Source: Gnetum montanum (Eukaryota > Streptophyta > Gnetopsida > Gnetales > Gnetaceae). From it: a stretch of 64,000 nt of DNA. Shown in pieces: positions 34,297-43,362 of the stretch; the first letter of the stretch is position 1, and each line of letters opens with the position of its first letter. Below the pieces are notes generated by a model. That model saw only the letters and a list, made by a program, of their open reading frames with translations, made no database searches and was not told the DNA's origin. The stretch is from NCBI GenBank assembly GCA_015680685.1, contig MNCI01027477.1:303161-367160 (forward strand). Direction: 5' to 3'. The position numbers and the translations under genes are program-made.

Positions 34297-35823
34297 GATA
34301 CCTTGTTTGGGTTTATGATGGACTAAATTAAGGCCTTTGATTGATCCTCATTCAAACTAGTGTTAAATGGTAGGAACAGAGAAGATGTGGGACCTTGAAA
34401 ATAGCCATTTGTAGGTTGAGTCATTTGAAGGGGAATGGGAGTTTGAAACATAGTGTTGGTCATTGGGAAAGTTGGTAGAGGTAGAGGACTATGTTGCATA
34501 GGATTGCTAATGGTCATCATTCCAAACTAGGTTTGAATGCTGTTCATAAGGGTAATTTTTTTTAGCTCCACAGCTTTAGCCATTGCTCCCTATATTTCTA
34601 TTATGTTTGAATAAGAGTTGATGGCATAGGAAAAGAATGGGTCAATGGTAGAGAGGTAAAAGTTGAGATGCCATCAGGTTATGGATGCATCTTGCCTAGC
34701 ACATAGGCTAATTGGTGAAGGAATCTTAGGTTGTAATCCCTAACATTTTCCCCAAGTAGCTTTCTTAAGATGGTGAAGTTGCTAGATGCTATGGTAGGGC
34801 TTGTGAATTTGTCAAACTGAGTCAAAAACTTATTTTTGAACTCTTGTCATGAGTTAATGGAGCCATTGGGGAGTATAAAAAACCATTGGATTGCTTTGGT
34901 TCTGAATGTTCTCACAAATATCCTACATGCCACATCGTTTTGAACAATGTTGTGGATCCTAGTAAGGTTTCAAAATATTATATATGTTGATGGGCATCAC
35001 TAGTAGGGGTTGTGGGATTAAAAAAAAAATTTATATTTTGAAGTGATTTTGGGATGGCGTGGTAGTTAGTAAAGTTAAAGGTATTACTGACCAAGGGAGC
35101 CGACAGTTGATCGCTGCCATCCTAGTTTGGGTTCTTTTAGGAATAAAACTTGGGAAATGTAAAGCTCTTTGTTTTCTTAATGCAAAGAGATGAGTGACTA
35201 GTCGATTAGAAGTAGAGGAGAGTTCACTCATAAAATATAACTAAAAAATATAATTCTTAGAATGAAACCATAAAATTTCATAAAAAGGAAAGAAAATATT
35301 GAAATAATATTATTTTTGGTAAAGAAAAACACTAAAATATGTTATATTTTTTTTTTAAAAGAAAAATAAATGTATAAAATTGTAATACTTCTAAAATTAA
35401 AAAGGAAACAGTAAAATGCAAGATTCTAGAAAAATAAACTTAAAATTGCATAATCAAATAAAACCACCTTATCTAACCCAGGACTAAGGTAAGGACAGCG
35501 AAAACACAGATTCCAAAATGGGGTTGGAAACAAGGATTTAAGAAAAAAACAACAAAGAAAAAGATTAAAGAAAAATGGGTGATGAGACCTGAAATGAACT
35601 TTGAGAACAAGAAATAAAGGGCTCGAAAATTCTTTAAAAATATTTTTCAAGAAAATGACCAAAAACAGAAATTTTAAATAAAAAACGTTTAAAATAAGAA
35701 AAATGAAATTTTTGAAAAATAAAAATAAGGACTGGAAAAGGACAGAAAATAAATATTTCAGAAAATGGGAGAGCAATGGCTAGAAAAATATGATAAGAAA
35801 AGCTAATAAACAAAAGGTGAAAA
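34297..35823 (-). pseudogene. gag N-terminal part and leader of element E
   Basis: Minus strand after the PBS: an A/T-rich leader (35240-35820, giving a meaningless Phe/Leu-rich frame), then gag. MSELSSTSNRLVTH begins a frame at 35231. About 34800-35000 carries decayed gag core sequence. 34323-34520 gives a Pro/Thr/Met-rich frame (LPLPTFPMTNTMFQTPIPL) that leads up to the B insertion. Across B, the reading ...NPNKV joins SNPTKPPT... once the GATAC duplication is counted once, so gag was continuous before B arrived. Confidence 0.65.
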
Positions 35824-35841
35824 GCCCTCCTTCTAGCGTCA
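35824..35841 (-). promoter_or_regulatory. Primer-binding site of element E
   Basis: Minus strand TGACGCTAGAAGGAGGGC follows the LTR end ...TTAACA after a short CCTTTT spacer. It closely resembles TGGCACTAGAAGGAGGGC of element F, so the two families appear to use the same or a related tRNA primer. Confidence 0.65.
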
Positions 35842-35847
35842 AAAAGG

Positions 35848-36988
35848 TGTTAATGCATAAATTTTGGTCACATCAACATCAGGAAAGAAAACTCATTTTA
35901 GAAAACTATTGCCTAGGGTGCCTCCTTTATGGGTACGGAAACCTAGGAATAATCTCAGCTAGAGAGGGCTACATGCCCTTTTGCAAAAAATAAACTAGAA
36001 AAGAAATCTAATATTTAAAGTAAATAATTATCTCCAATACAATAAATGATTAAAAGAATTGAATTTTCTTTGGTCCCGCTGATGTTGCTAGTCCATGACT
36101 ACCGATGGTGTCCACTATAGTCCACACAGGGTACCAACTGCAGTTCTCAAAGCCTGCCATCATTTGCTACCTTTTGTGCACCACCATAGAGAGGAAGATC
36201 GTTCACCCACATTTGCACCACCGTGACAAGCTCCTACCATCCCCGAGAAGACCCGCAAGGATCTAATTTTGAGGTGCTGGCTCCTACCTTGGACCCTCCT
36301 CGAAAATCAACTAGAAACTTATAAAGAAAAGAGAAAAATGTTGCTTAGTGGAGAGGAAGCTACCCCTCTAGACTAATAGCAAGATCTTGTTTTTGGGACC
36401 TCTCCTTTCGTTCCTCCAAAGCCCCTTCCATAGACTCCATTTTATAGCCGTTGCGACCATCCATAATGATGTCTACATTTCATGTAACAGCTACAAAAAC
36501 TGCCATCACTTCTTGTGTAATAACACCCACATTCTCCAATTAAGTGCCCACTTATGTCCATAACCATTGTAACTTCTGAAACGTCTACTACTAATGATCG
36601 TAATCACCATCATTAATGACCGTAATTGTCGTAACTTCTGAAACGTTTACCACTAATGACCATAACCGCCATCATTAATGACCATAATTACCGTAACTTG
36701 CAAAATGTTTGCCACTAATGACTATAACTGCTATCATTAATGACCGTAATTGCCGTAACTTTCGAAACATTTGCCACTAATGACTGTAACCGCTACCATT
36801 AATGATCGTAACTACCGTAACTTTCGAAACGTTTACCACTAATGACCATAACCGCTACCATTAATGACCACCACCTAGCAGTTTAAATGCCCACTACTCA
36901 CATGATTTTTACTGTGGTTATTAAGGGAGAGAAATAGAAACATTGATAATCATGACCCCATGCAAGCATGGGAGTGTTGACATCAACA
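35848..36988 (-). repeat. 5' LTR of element E
   Basis: About 1.14 kb, ends TGTT...ATCAACA in plus orientation. It contains five units of about 61 bp (36567-36870; cgtaactt..gaaacgttt.ccactaatgac) compared with three in the 3' LTR. The terminal 36981-36988 catcaaca equals that of the other LTR. Confidence 0.85.
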
Positions 36989-36998
36989 ATTATCTATA

Positions 36999-37790
36999 GA
37001 TGATATTTTATTTATGGATGCATCTCATGAAAATATTGCTATTAAAATGGAGAAGTGGAGACATGCTCAAAAGGCTTAAAAATTAGCAAAATCAAGATAG
37101 AATATATGGAATGCAATTTTAGTCATAGCATAAATAGTGGTGAAATAGAAGTAACTATTCAAGGCAAAAATGTCCCTCACTACAAATAGTTTCGCTACCT
37201 AGGATCACTCCTCTAATTAGACAGTGAAATTGATAAAGATATTAGAAATAGAATTGAGGCAAGATTGTCAAAATGGAGACAAGCTAGAAGTGTGCTATGT
37301 GACAAAAAATACTAAGAAAACTAAAGACAAAATTTTACAAGACAATAATTAGACTTGTTATCTTATATGGTGTTGAATATTGGGCAATGCAAATTAAATG
37401 GGGCATGAACAACAAATTAATGGGGCAGAAATACAAATGCTTTTATAGATATTAAATATTACTAGAAGAGATAAACTACATAATACAAGCATCATTAAAG
37501 GAAGACTTGGAGTGGCCTCTATTTCAAATAAGCTATAAGAATGATGGCTTAGATGATTTAGGCATGTTCAAAGAAGATCAAACAATGAGCCTATAAGGAA
37601 AGATTGCTACATCATTGTTTCAAGAAAGCCAAGGAAAGGAAGACCAAAGAAAACATGGAAAAAAATGATTGATGATGATTTCAAGATACTATAAATAAAT
37701 AAAGATCTAGCTCTTCATAGATGCAAATGGCAAAAATGAACTCATGTAGCCAAACCCATTTTATGGGGACAAGGATAGGATGATGATGAT
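36999..37790 (+). mobile_element. RTE-type LINE relic, 3' part with GAT tail
   Basis: Translation begins at the second RT catalytic box (LSIDDILFMDASHENIAIKM, equivalent to FADDI). It continues with KIKIEYMECNFS, VPHYK.FRYLGSLL, EIDKDIRNRIEARLSKWRQA and MVLNIGQCK-type sequence, to the terminal THFMGTRIG block. A gatgatgat tail ends it at about 37782. It resumes almost exactly where the LINE at 17540-18794 stops. Many stops and frame changes. Confidence 0.85.
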
Positions 37791-37824
37791 TTGAAAAAAT
37801 TATAAAGAAATATAATAATGCTTA

Positions 37825-37905
37825 TAGTATGACTCAAACTAGTAACCTATTGTTTAACAAAAAAATAGGCTAACCATTGGATCAAACACTTGTTTGTTGA
37901 AATTT
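37825..37905 (-). mobile_element. Possible SINE (tRNA-like head)
   Basis: Minus strand reads ATGGTTAGCCTATTTTTTTG and then GGTTACTAGTTTGAGTC, which resemble tRNA box A and box B spacing. Short and weak. Confidence 0.35.
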
Positions 37906-38135
37906 CATTTCTTTTGGTGCTTCTTTATGATTATACTTTGAAAATTTTCTTTATAATACATTTCATTTTTGGGTCAAGTACCCTTCCTAACTAATCATGT
38001 GTAGCTTCTTTATAATCTTTTTTTAACATTTACTTCCTGATCAGATTTATTGATTTTCATTTTTACTTTCATATTCCAAATACGGAAACAATGCACTAGG
38101 TAAGCTTCTAGATTTATAGAAGTTTATAGCTTAGT

Positions 38136-38210
38136 GTTACTTAGGAGAATTGAACCTATGACCTAGGGTTACCAAGCCAAAACTTGTGCCACTATGCTAA
38201 CACCTCAATA
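38136..38210 (-). mobile_element. SINE fragment with tRNA-like A and B boxes
   Basis: Minus strand TTAGCATAGTGGCACAAG (box A type, about 38189-38205) is followed by GGTCATAGGTTCAATTCTCC (box B type, 38143-38160). This is the internal RNA polymerase III promoter layout of plant SINEs. It does not fold as a functional tRNA. Confidence 0.6.
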
Positions 38211-38810
38211 TCAAGTAGTCATTAAGTCATTAGATAATAGATAAACATGAAGTTAACTAGCTATATTATATGTATTGAATCTAGCGTTCCATATTTAGCC
38301 AACCCCGAAAAAAGAGTGTACCATAAAATTTTCATGTAAGAGCTTCAAAATCGCAAAGCTACAATTTTAACATGAAGCAGGAGAAATGGTCATGACGTTA
38401 GTTACAATGCTCGTGTTGGGTATGAGTTGTTCCATCGTTACCCAATAGAAACCTACTTGCCAAATAATTCTATATTTTATAATCATAAAAAAGAAGAAAA
38501 AACATACATGTTCTCATATTAGTACAGCTAATAAGGGTCTGCAACGCCCTTGGAAAATACGGCTAGAATTCATTGGAAATAAAAATTGGGCGATTGAAGC
38601 AAGTAAAACTCGTAATCCAACGGCTTCTATTGGCCTTAGCCGCATCAATAGCCGCTTCTCCTACAAGCAATGTGAAAAGTCGTAAAAGCAGCAACCGCTC
38701 GAATACCAAAGTATTAAAAAAAACCGTACATCTTTCTAAAAAAACAAAAATCTCGTTAACCCACAGGGCTACCATGTGGAAACAGCCATGCAATTTCCTC
38801 AAGATCGTCC
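38211..38810. promoter_or_regulatory. Upstream region of the AGP-like gene
   Basis: 38540-38810 is more balanced in base composition than the surroundings and precedes the TATA box. Plus-strand frames here (38573-38887 and 38776-38997) overlap promoter and 5' UTR and have no protein resemblance. No specific cis-element is claimed. Confidence 0.4.
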
Positions 38811-38818
38811 CTATAAAT
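38811..38818 (+). promoter_or_regulatory. TATA box of AGP-like gene
   Basis: ctataaat lies in a GC-richer context, 152-159 bp before the chosen ATG. This predicts transcription start near 38845 and a 5' UTR of about 125 nt. Confidence 0.65.
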
Positions 38819-38969
38819 GCCGCTGCAACGCCCGTACAACCGCATCAATCTCTCGTGTTCCATCCCGAGAGTTCAATCGATGCTTAGTGGTTGTGTCTTC
38901 TGGTAAGACCCACAGAAATTCTTCTCTGCTTTTGCATTTCTGTGCTACTGAGTTTTGCTCATCTCTGCA

Positions 38970-39829
38970 ATGGCGGTGGTTTCAGCGAAAATGGTGATGG
39001 TGGCGTGCATTGTGTTAATGGCGGCAATTTCTGTTGCTGCCCTGACCGAGGCCCAAATCGCGCGCGTACTATTTCGGTCTCCTCCAGTACCCCCACCTTC
39101 TGAGGCTGTTTCTGCGCCTCAGCCTTCTTCTTCTTCTTCTTCTGTTCCTTCTTCTGGATCTCCGTCTTCTTCTGTTCCTTCTTCTGAAAATCCGTCTCCT
39201 TCTGTTCCCTCTTCTGGATCTCCGTCTCAGAGTCCGTTTCTGTCCATTTCTCCTTTCCATGCTCCTGCTTCGGCTCATGAGGTGGTCAGTATTTTTCCTT
39301 TTCGTTTTCGGTGCGCGGTTTCTTGTTTATTGAATCTTCATATTTCATATAGAAATTTTTATCGGAAGACAGTTTTTTTTCTCCTTTTTTTTCTCCCACT
39401 CTCTCTCTCTCTCGTTTCTATTCGGTTTTGGGTTTTTTTCACCCATTTCCTAATTGGCAAATACTCTCATCCCGAGGAATGTTTTGCTGGGATTTTGTTT
39501 TCGCTGGAGAAATTGGATTTCTTTAATTTTGTTTTCTGTTACATTAATTTCTTAGAGATATTGATAATTTTTGTTGCTGTAAAATTGTTCTTTTCGTGTG
39601 TTTTAATTCTGTTTGTGCGTTGTTAACAATTGTCCGATATCCATATCGCAAGGAACTTCTGTGTTTTTTGTTTCTTGGCTTTTTTATCTTATAAAATTGT
39701 TGGTACCGGAATTTCTAAATCTTTTTTAATAGAAATTGGATGCGTTTGCAGACGAGTTCGGCTGTGCAAAACGTCGCGGGAGTTCTCGGCATGGTCGCCG
39801 CAACAGTGCTGATCATGGGGATGGCTTAA
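38970..39829 (+). CDS. Arabinogalactan-protein-like cell-surface protein, two exons
   Basis: Exon 1 is 38970-39281 (or 39284) and exon 2 is 39752-39829, about 129 residues. The protein starts MAVVSAKMVMVACIVLMAAI, a clear secretory signal peptide. A Ser/Pro-rich middle (residues about 36-95) with SPPVPPP, SAPQPS and three related VPSSGSPS / VPSSENPSP units would be hydroxylated and O-glycosylated. Exon 2 encodes TSSAVQNVAGVLGMVAATVL and ends IMGMA, a small-residue stretch then hydrophobic tail typical of a GPI-anchor signal. Thus a wall/plasma-membrane surface glycoprotein is expected. The donor is gag|gtggtc or gtg|gtcagt and the acceptor tgcgtttgcag; both donors keep phase 0. The ATG at 38970 is the first in frame, since the longer frame from 38955 begins with TTG. 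No disabling change is seen. The exact subfamily and expression are unknown. Confidence 0.82.
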
Positions 39830-40272
39830 GTCCATCGCTTGAAGCTCCATTTTTATGTTATGATTATTAATGATACGGTCTTATGGTTCATTTCTCTGAT
39901 ATTTGATGGATGTCTGAATACATAAGATGACTTTGTCATGATTCTTCTTGTTCCACACGTTTTGTTGTTGGTATGCTAGATTTGTGACTCCTTCTGGAGA
40001 CATGGGTTGTAATTTGTTTTTTCCCAGTAATGAATGGATTTTCTGTTAACATGAAAGGAATTTATTGCCTTTTTTTAATTCTAATTTCCTTTTATGCTAG
40101 AGACACTGGATTATGAACGATTAGAATTAATTTTTTTTATTACAGAGATTGCAATTTACCTTTCCCTCTCTTTTATGTTGGTCAGGAAAACTATTTTTGA
40201 GTTTTAATTAATCCTTTCTAGGTCTTGATTGTTTTTCTTCGTTTAGCAGTGACATGTGGATTTTCGGGACCA
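39830..40272 (+). other. 3' flank of AGP-like gene
   Basis: T-rich sequence with possible weak poly(A) signals (attattaatga at about 39864, gtaatgaatgg at about 40027). No canonical AATAAA near the stop and no other gene. Confidence 0.4.
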
Positions 40273-40327
40273 ATTTGGAACCAATAGTGCTAGACAAACA
40301 TCCAATCTAGCACTATTGGTTCCAAAT
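40273..40327. repeat. Perfect 21-bp inverted repeat with 13-nt loop
   Basis: Left arm 40273-40293 (atttggaacc...gctag) and right arm 40307-40327 (ctagcac...ccaaat) are exact reverse complements. The loop is acaaacatccaat. Lying 444 bp after the AGP-like stop codon, it could be a MITE remnant or form an RNA hairpin. Arm length is near that of small RNAs, but no precursor-like extension is seen. Confidence 0.9.
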
Positions 40328-40999
40328 GTAAATGTGGTGTCTCTTAAGAAACTCTTAAGAAACCCTGACGGAAAGTTTTTCTAAGGATGTAACTATTTAA
40401 TTATATATTTAATATATTGAGAGAATCTTTAAAAAAAGGCATTGAATTTACATTTTTAAAGATTCAATGCATGTGAATTTCAACATGCATTAATTATCTT
40501 TCTCATTATGCAATTATACTGATCAAACCAAAAGTGTTAAAAGAATAAATAGAATTTGGTAAAATAGCAACCAGAAATTCACATGCATAAATAACTAGAA
40601 ATGCACAATGCTTGAGCAAATGGAACTAACCTCTAGCCATTGATGCCTCAAATTAAATTTGGTGTTTTGATTCTTTTTTCACATTGGTGCTCTACAACAA
40701 TGATGTATGCAACCTTTAAGTATCTCTGAAAGAGGCCAGAACTGCAATCTTGTTGTGATTCATGGTGCCTTTGTTCTCCCATAAGAGTTAATTTATAGGC
40801 ACAAAATCAATCACCATAAGAGACAAATTTGAAAAATAAGAAACCCAAAACACCATTCATATGTTGACGCCACCCCAATGCCAACACAAAAACATGTTAT
40901 CCATTATTAGATATGGAGGCCACATTATGGGATATGGAGGCCACCTTAACGCCAATGTGGAGATGAGGAAGTGTGTTATCCACAATGCATAAATGCATT
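40328..40999. other. Unassigned AT-rich stretch
   Basis: Nothing was recognised on either strand beyond short direct words such as 'cttaagaaa'. Confidence 0.4.
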
Positions 41000-41375
41000 A
41001 ACGTGTATGACATACCTCTATTATATTTTATTTTTTCAAATTTTTACTTATCTATCTCTACTATTTTTCATAGGCCCCGAATTTGTGGATTTTTTAATAA
41101 AGCATCTGCACATACATTTGTACAAAAATTAAACCAATCCACAATAGTGTGTTTTGAAACTTGGTTTTGAACTTCTACATACTCATTGGAGCATTTCCAA
41201 CTCCAATCATATATTATCATAAGTATTTTTTTAATTTTAATTTTGATTTTATGAACCAAGTGCCAAAAAGCATGTTTTCTTTTTTGTCATATCAAAGACA
41301 TACAAATCTACATCCTTCTTTCTTTGAAGAATCTTTTTGTTTTTTCATTGCTATGTTACAATTTGAACATACTTT
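41000..41375 (-). pseudogene. ISXO2/Merlin-type DDE transposase fragment
   Basis: Minus-strand sequence matches the ISXO2-like transposase family (IS1016/Merlin transposons). The order is CSNCNIAMKKQKD (zinc-ribbon remnant), GTWF then a KSKLKLKKYL-type helix, KHTIVDWFNFCTNVCADALL (about 41098-41157), NPQIRGL, and KIVEIDK.KFEKIKYNRG, where EID is the first catalytic Asp (about 41040-41060). Two stops and a frame change interrupt it, and the remaining DDE core is missing beyond 41000. No terminal inverted repeats or 8-bp duplication were identified. Merlin transposons are best known from animals and protists, so a copy in a plant-like genome is unusual. Confidence 0.75.
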
Positions 41376-41585
41376 TTCTGTATATAAAAGGCCTAACTCT
41401 TAACAGAAATCAATATAATCTTCTAATTTTTGAATTCTTTAATATAGTTGTTCCTTGGTCATAGATGAAAGATCCTGAAATATAAATATCATTGTCAATA
41501 ACAAATTCATTACTCTAACTATTCAAAATTTGATAAAATTTGATAAATCATATAACTAAGTAAAAACTAAATAATAAATACCATT

Positions 41586-43106
41586 TGAAACACCATGAAA
41601 ATTTTGAGGCCTCAATGGTTCAGCAAAATCTTGCAACTCAGGCAAGGATTTGCGACAAGTCACGACTCAGCAAGTTCCTTTTTCGGCTAAGGGTCTATTC
41701 TGCCATGCTACACAGCACAACGTAATAAACTCTAGAGGACAGAACAAGACAAAGGGGTGCACAACGCGTTCAACTTTGCAAGTTTTCTATGTTTCAAAAA
41801 ATCTTAACTTTTGGCATATTATGCTGCATTACCCAACATAGCGTAACATAGCATAACACAGCGTAATGCCAGAAAGCAGTTCATCGCAACAACAGACATG
41901 ACAAGATTCGAGACCTTGATTGTCCAGTAAAATCTGAAGGCTTAAGCAACGATCCACAGTGTGCCACACATTTCAGCAAGTTTTCTTTTTCGGTTAAGGG
42001 GCCTATTACACTACATTACGTTGTGTAGCATAATAAACCCTAGAAGGATTGATCAGAAACAAAGGAAGTGCAGCGACAACACTTCAATTTTTTGTAGGTT
42101 TGCTATTTTACGTTGAATTACGCTATGCAGTGTAATCTAGCATGACGTAGCATAATACAAGGAATGATAGAGAGAGCACAATTCAGGCATCAACAGTTCA
42201 TACGTCACAATACGCTCTCTAACGTATTGGAGCGTAAACAAAGAACAGTTTGTTGCCAAAACTCCAGGAAAAGTGGTTTACGATGCATTACGTTTCAAAG
42301 CGTAATGTAGCGTGGCGCCACAAGCTTCAAACACAAACACACCAAGTCAACGACATCTTGTAGGTTCAGGATACGCATCATCTAAACCACATTTTTCTCC
42401 TAACCCTAAGCTTATAAATATTCCAGTTGACAAAGATCAAAGGGTTGGCAAAAAATTTCCCTGGATTGAAAAAATTTCTCCATGAGTGATTTTCTTTCAT
42501 TGGCAATCGTTGATAACTTTTGGTAAAGATTGACAAGAGAGCAAAAGAGGATCAGTGATCGTAAGAACATCGGAGGTGATTGGCAAGAATCCTTGATCAG
42601 AAATAGTCGGTTGACAGATATTCTGCTTCGGGTTTGACTTCCTTGTGCCCAGATTAGCTAGAACAAGGTAGATCGACCTTTGCTTATTTTATCTTTAAAT
42701 AGCTTTCTTGTTGTTGGCACGTGCTTCATCTAAACTGAAGTCTACCTGTAATCATTGTATCCAACATGTTTTTTCATAAGTTAAATCCCAGATCTTGGGA
42801 TTGCACGCTCTCTAAATCCGATCCCCTATGTCCTATCTATATGGATTTTGCAATCGCTTTAAATCATTTACATCGTTTTCAATTACCTTCGAGATTAACC
42901 ATATTATATCTCCTCATAAAAATCTCCATTTTGCCATCCAATTATTACAAAAATTTTACTAATTAAGTAAGACCCTGTTTGATCGACAAGACCGTTCAGG
43001 GCACCTTGAATTCGTCTTCTCCAACACGACCCTCGCAAGGATCCGGGGTTGGAACTGTGGGACTTCCGCTCAGTATTTCTAGCAACCGATGTTTTCCATC
43101 GTTACA
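41586..43106 (+). repeat. 5' LTR of element F
   Basis: TATA-like ttataaata is at 42412-42420. U3 (41690-42320) is filled with imperfect palindromes of ATTACG/CGTAAT and TTACGC/GCGTAA. The partner at 55399-56929 differs mainly by transitions and small indels. Confidence 0.93.
41700..42320. repeat. ATTACG / CGTAAT inverted-motif cluster in U3 of F
   Basis: Examples are gcattacccaacatagcgta, ttacgctatgcagtgtaat, and attacg-8 nt-cgtaat at about 42288-42308. At least six such motifs or half-motifs occur in 620 bp, many able to pair with a neighbour. The same cluster is present, with C-to-T style changes, in the 3' LTR. Confidence 0.7.
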
Positions 43107-43112
43107 GTTTTT

Positions 43113-43140
43113 TGGCACTAGAAGGAGGGCTTGAACCTCC
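43113..43140 (+). promoter_or_regulatory. 28-nt primer-binding site of element F
   Basis: The site starts TGGCACTAGAAGGAGGGC six bases after the LTR and continues TTGAACCTCC. Its reverse complement ends in CCA, preceded by a discriminator base and a 7-nt acceptor strand (TTCTAGT). Before that is a complete T-arm: stem GGAGG/CCTCC with 7-nt loop TTCAAGC, which matches TTCRANY. So the match spans acceptor strand plus the whole T-arm instead of the usual 12-18 nt. The tRNA identity is not resolved. Confidence 0.8.
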
Positions 43141-43362
43141 GATCCACACTTTACGGGTAGTCTTGTAAGCTGTCTATACCCATTGTTGGTTGACGTAAAT
43201 GTAATACCTGTGTGGTTGTGTACGAGATTGTGTGGTGTAGATCGGTCGCTTCGACGATTCCTTTGGAATCCTACAAGATAGAAAGCCTTGATTATTACCT
43301 TGGTTTGCCTTTGGCCTTGCGATCTTTATCCTTATCGTCATTACTCCTGAACCACATAGAGA

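Larger units (their letters stand above)
22820..36988 (-). mobile_element. Ty3/gypsy element E, gag-pro type, interrupted by element B
   Basis: Two directly repeated LTRs of about 1.1 kb (22820-23920 and 35848-36988) flank, in minus-strand order, a PBS, leader, gag N-part, [element B], gag C-part with zinc motif, protease, integrase C-terminal tail, PPT. RT, RNase H and the integrase core are missing. Without B the element is about 7 kb. The outer edges lack a matching 5-bp duplication, and the left LTR edge is uncertain by about 20 bp. LINE sequence abuts the right edge and unrelated sequence the left, so the flanks may have been rearranged. B's intact duplication inside gag shows that E is the older insertion. 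Confidence 0.85.

Noticed and set aside
35426-35776. Phe/Leu-rich minus-strand frame that looks like membrane segments
   Set aside because: Low-complexity A/T-rich leader of element E. T-rich codons mimic hydrophobic residues.
38573-38887. 104-codon plus-strand frame before the AGP gene
   Set aside because: It spans the TATA box and 5' UTR, shows no family resemblance and ends before the true start.
39069-39278. Arg/Ser-rich minus-strand frame
   Set aside because: It is the complement of the Ser/Pro-rich AGP exon; the composition is a strand artefact.
43113-43140. tRNA-like T-arm and CCA end on the minus strand
   Set aside because: Only 28 nt with no D-arm or anticodon arm, and located just after the LTR. 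It is a primer-binding site, not a tRNA gene.
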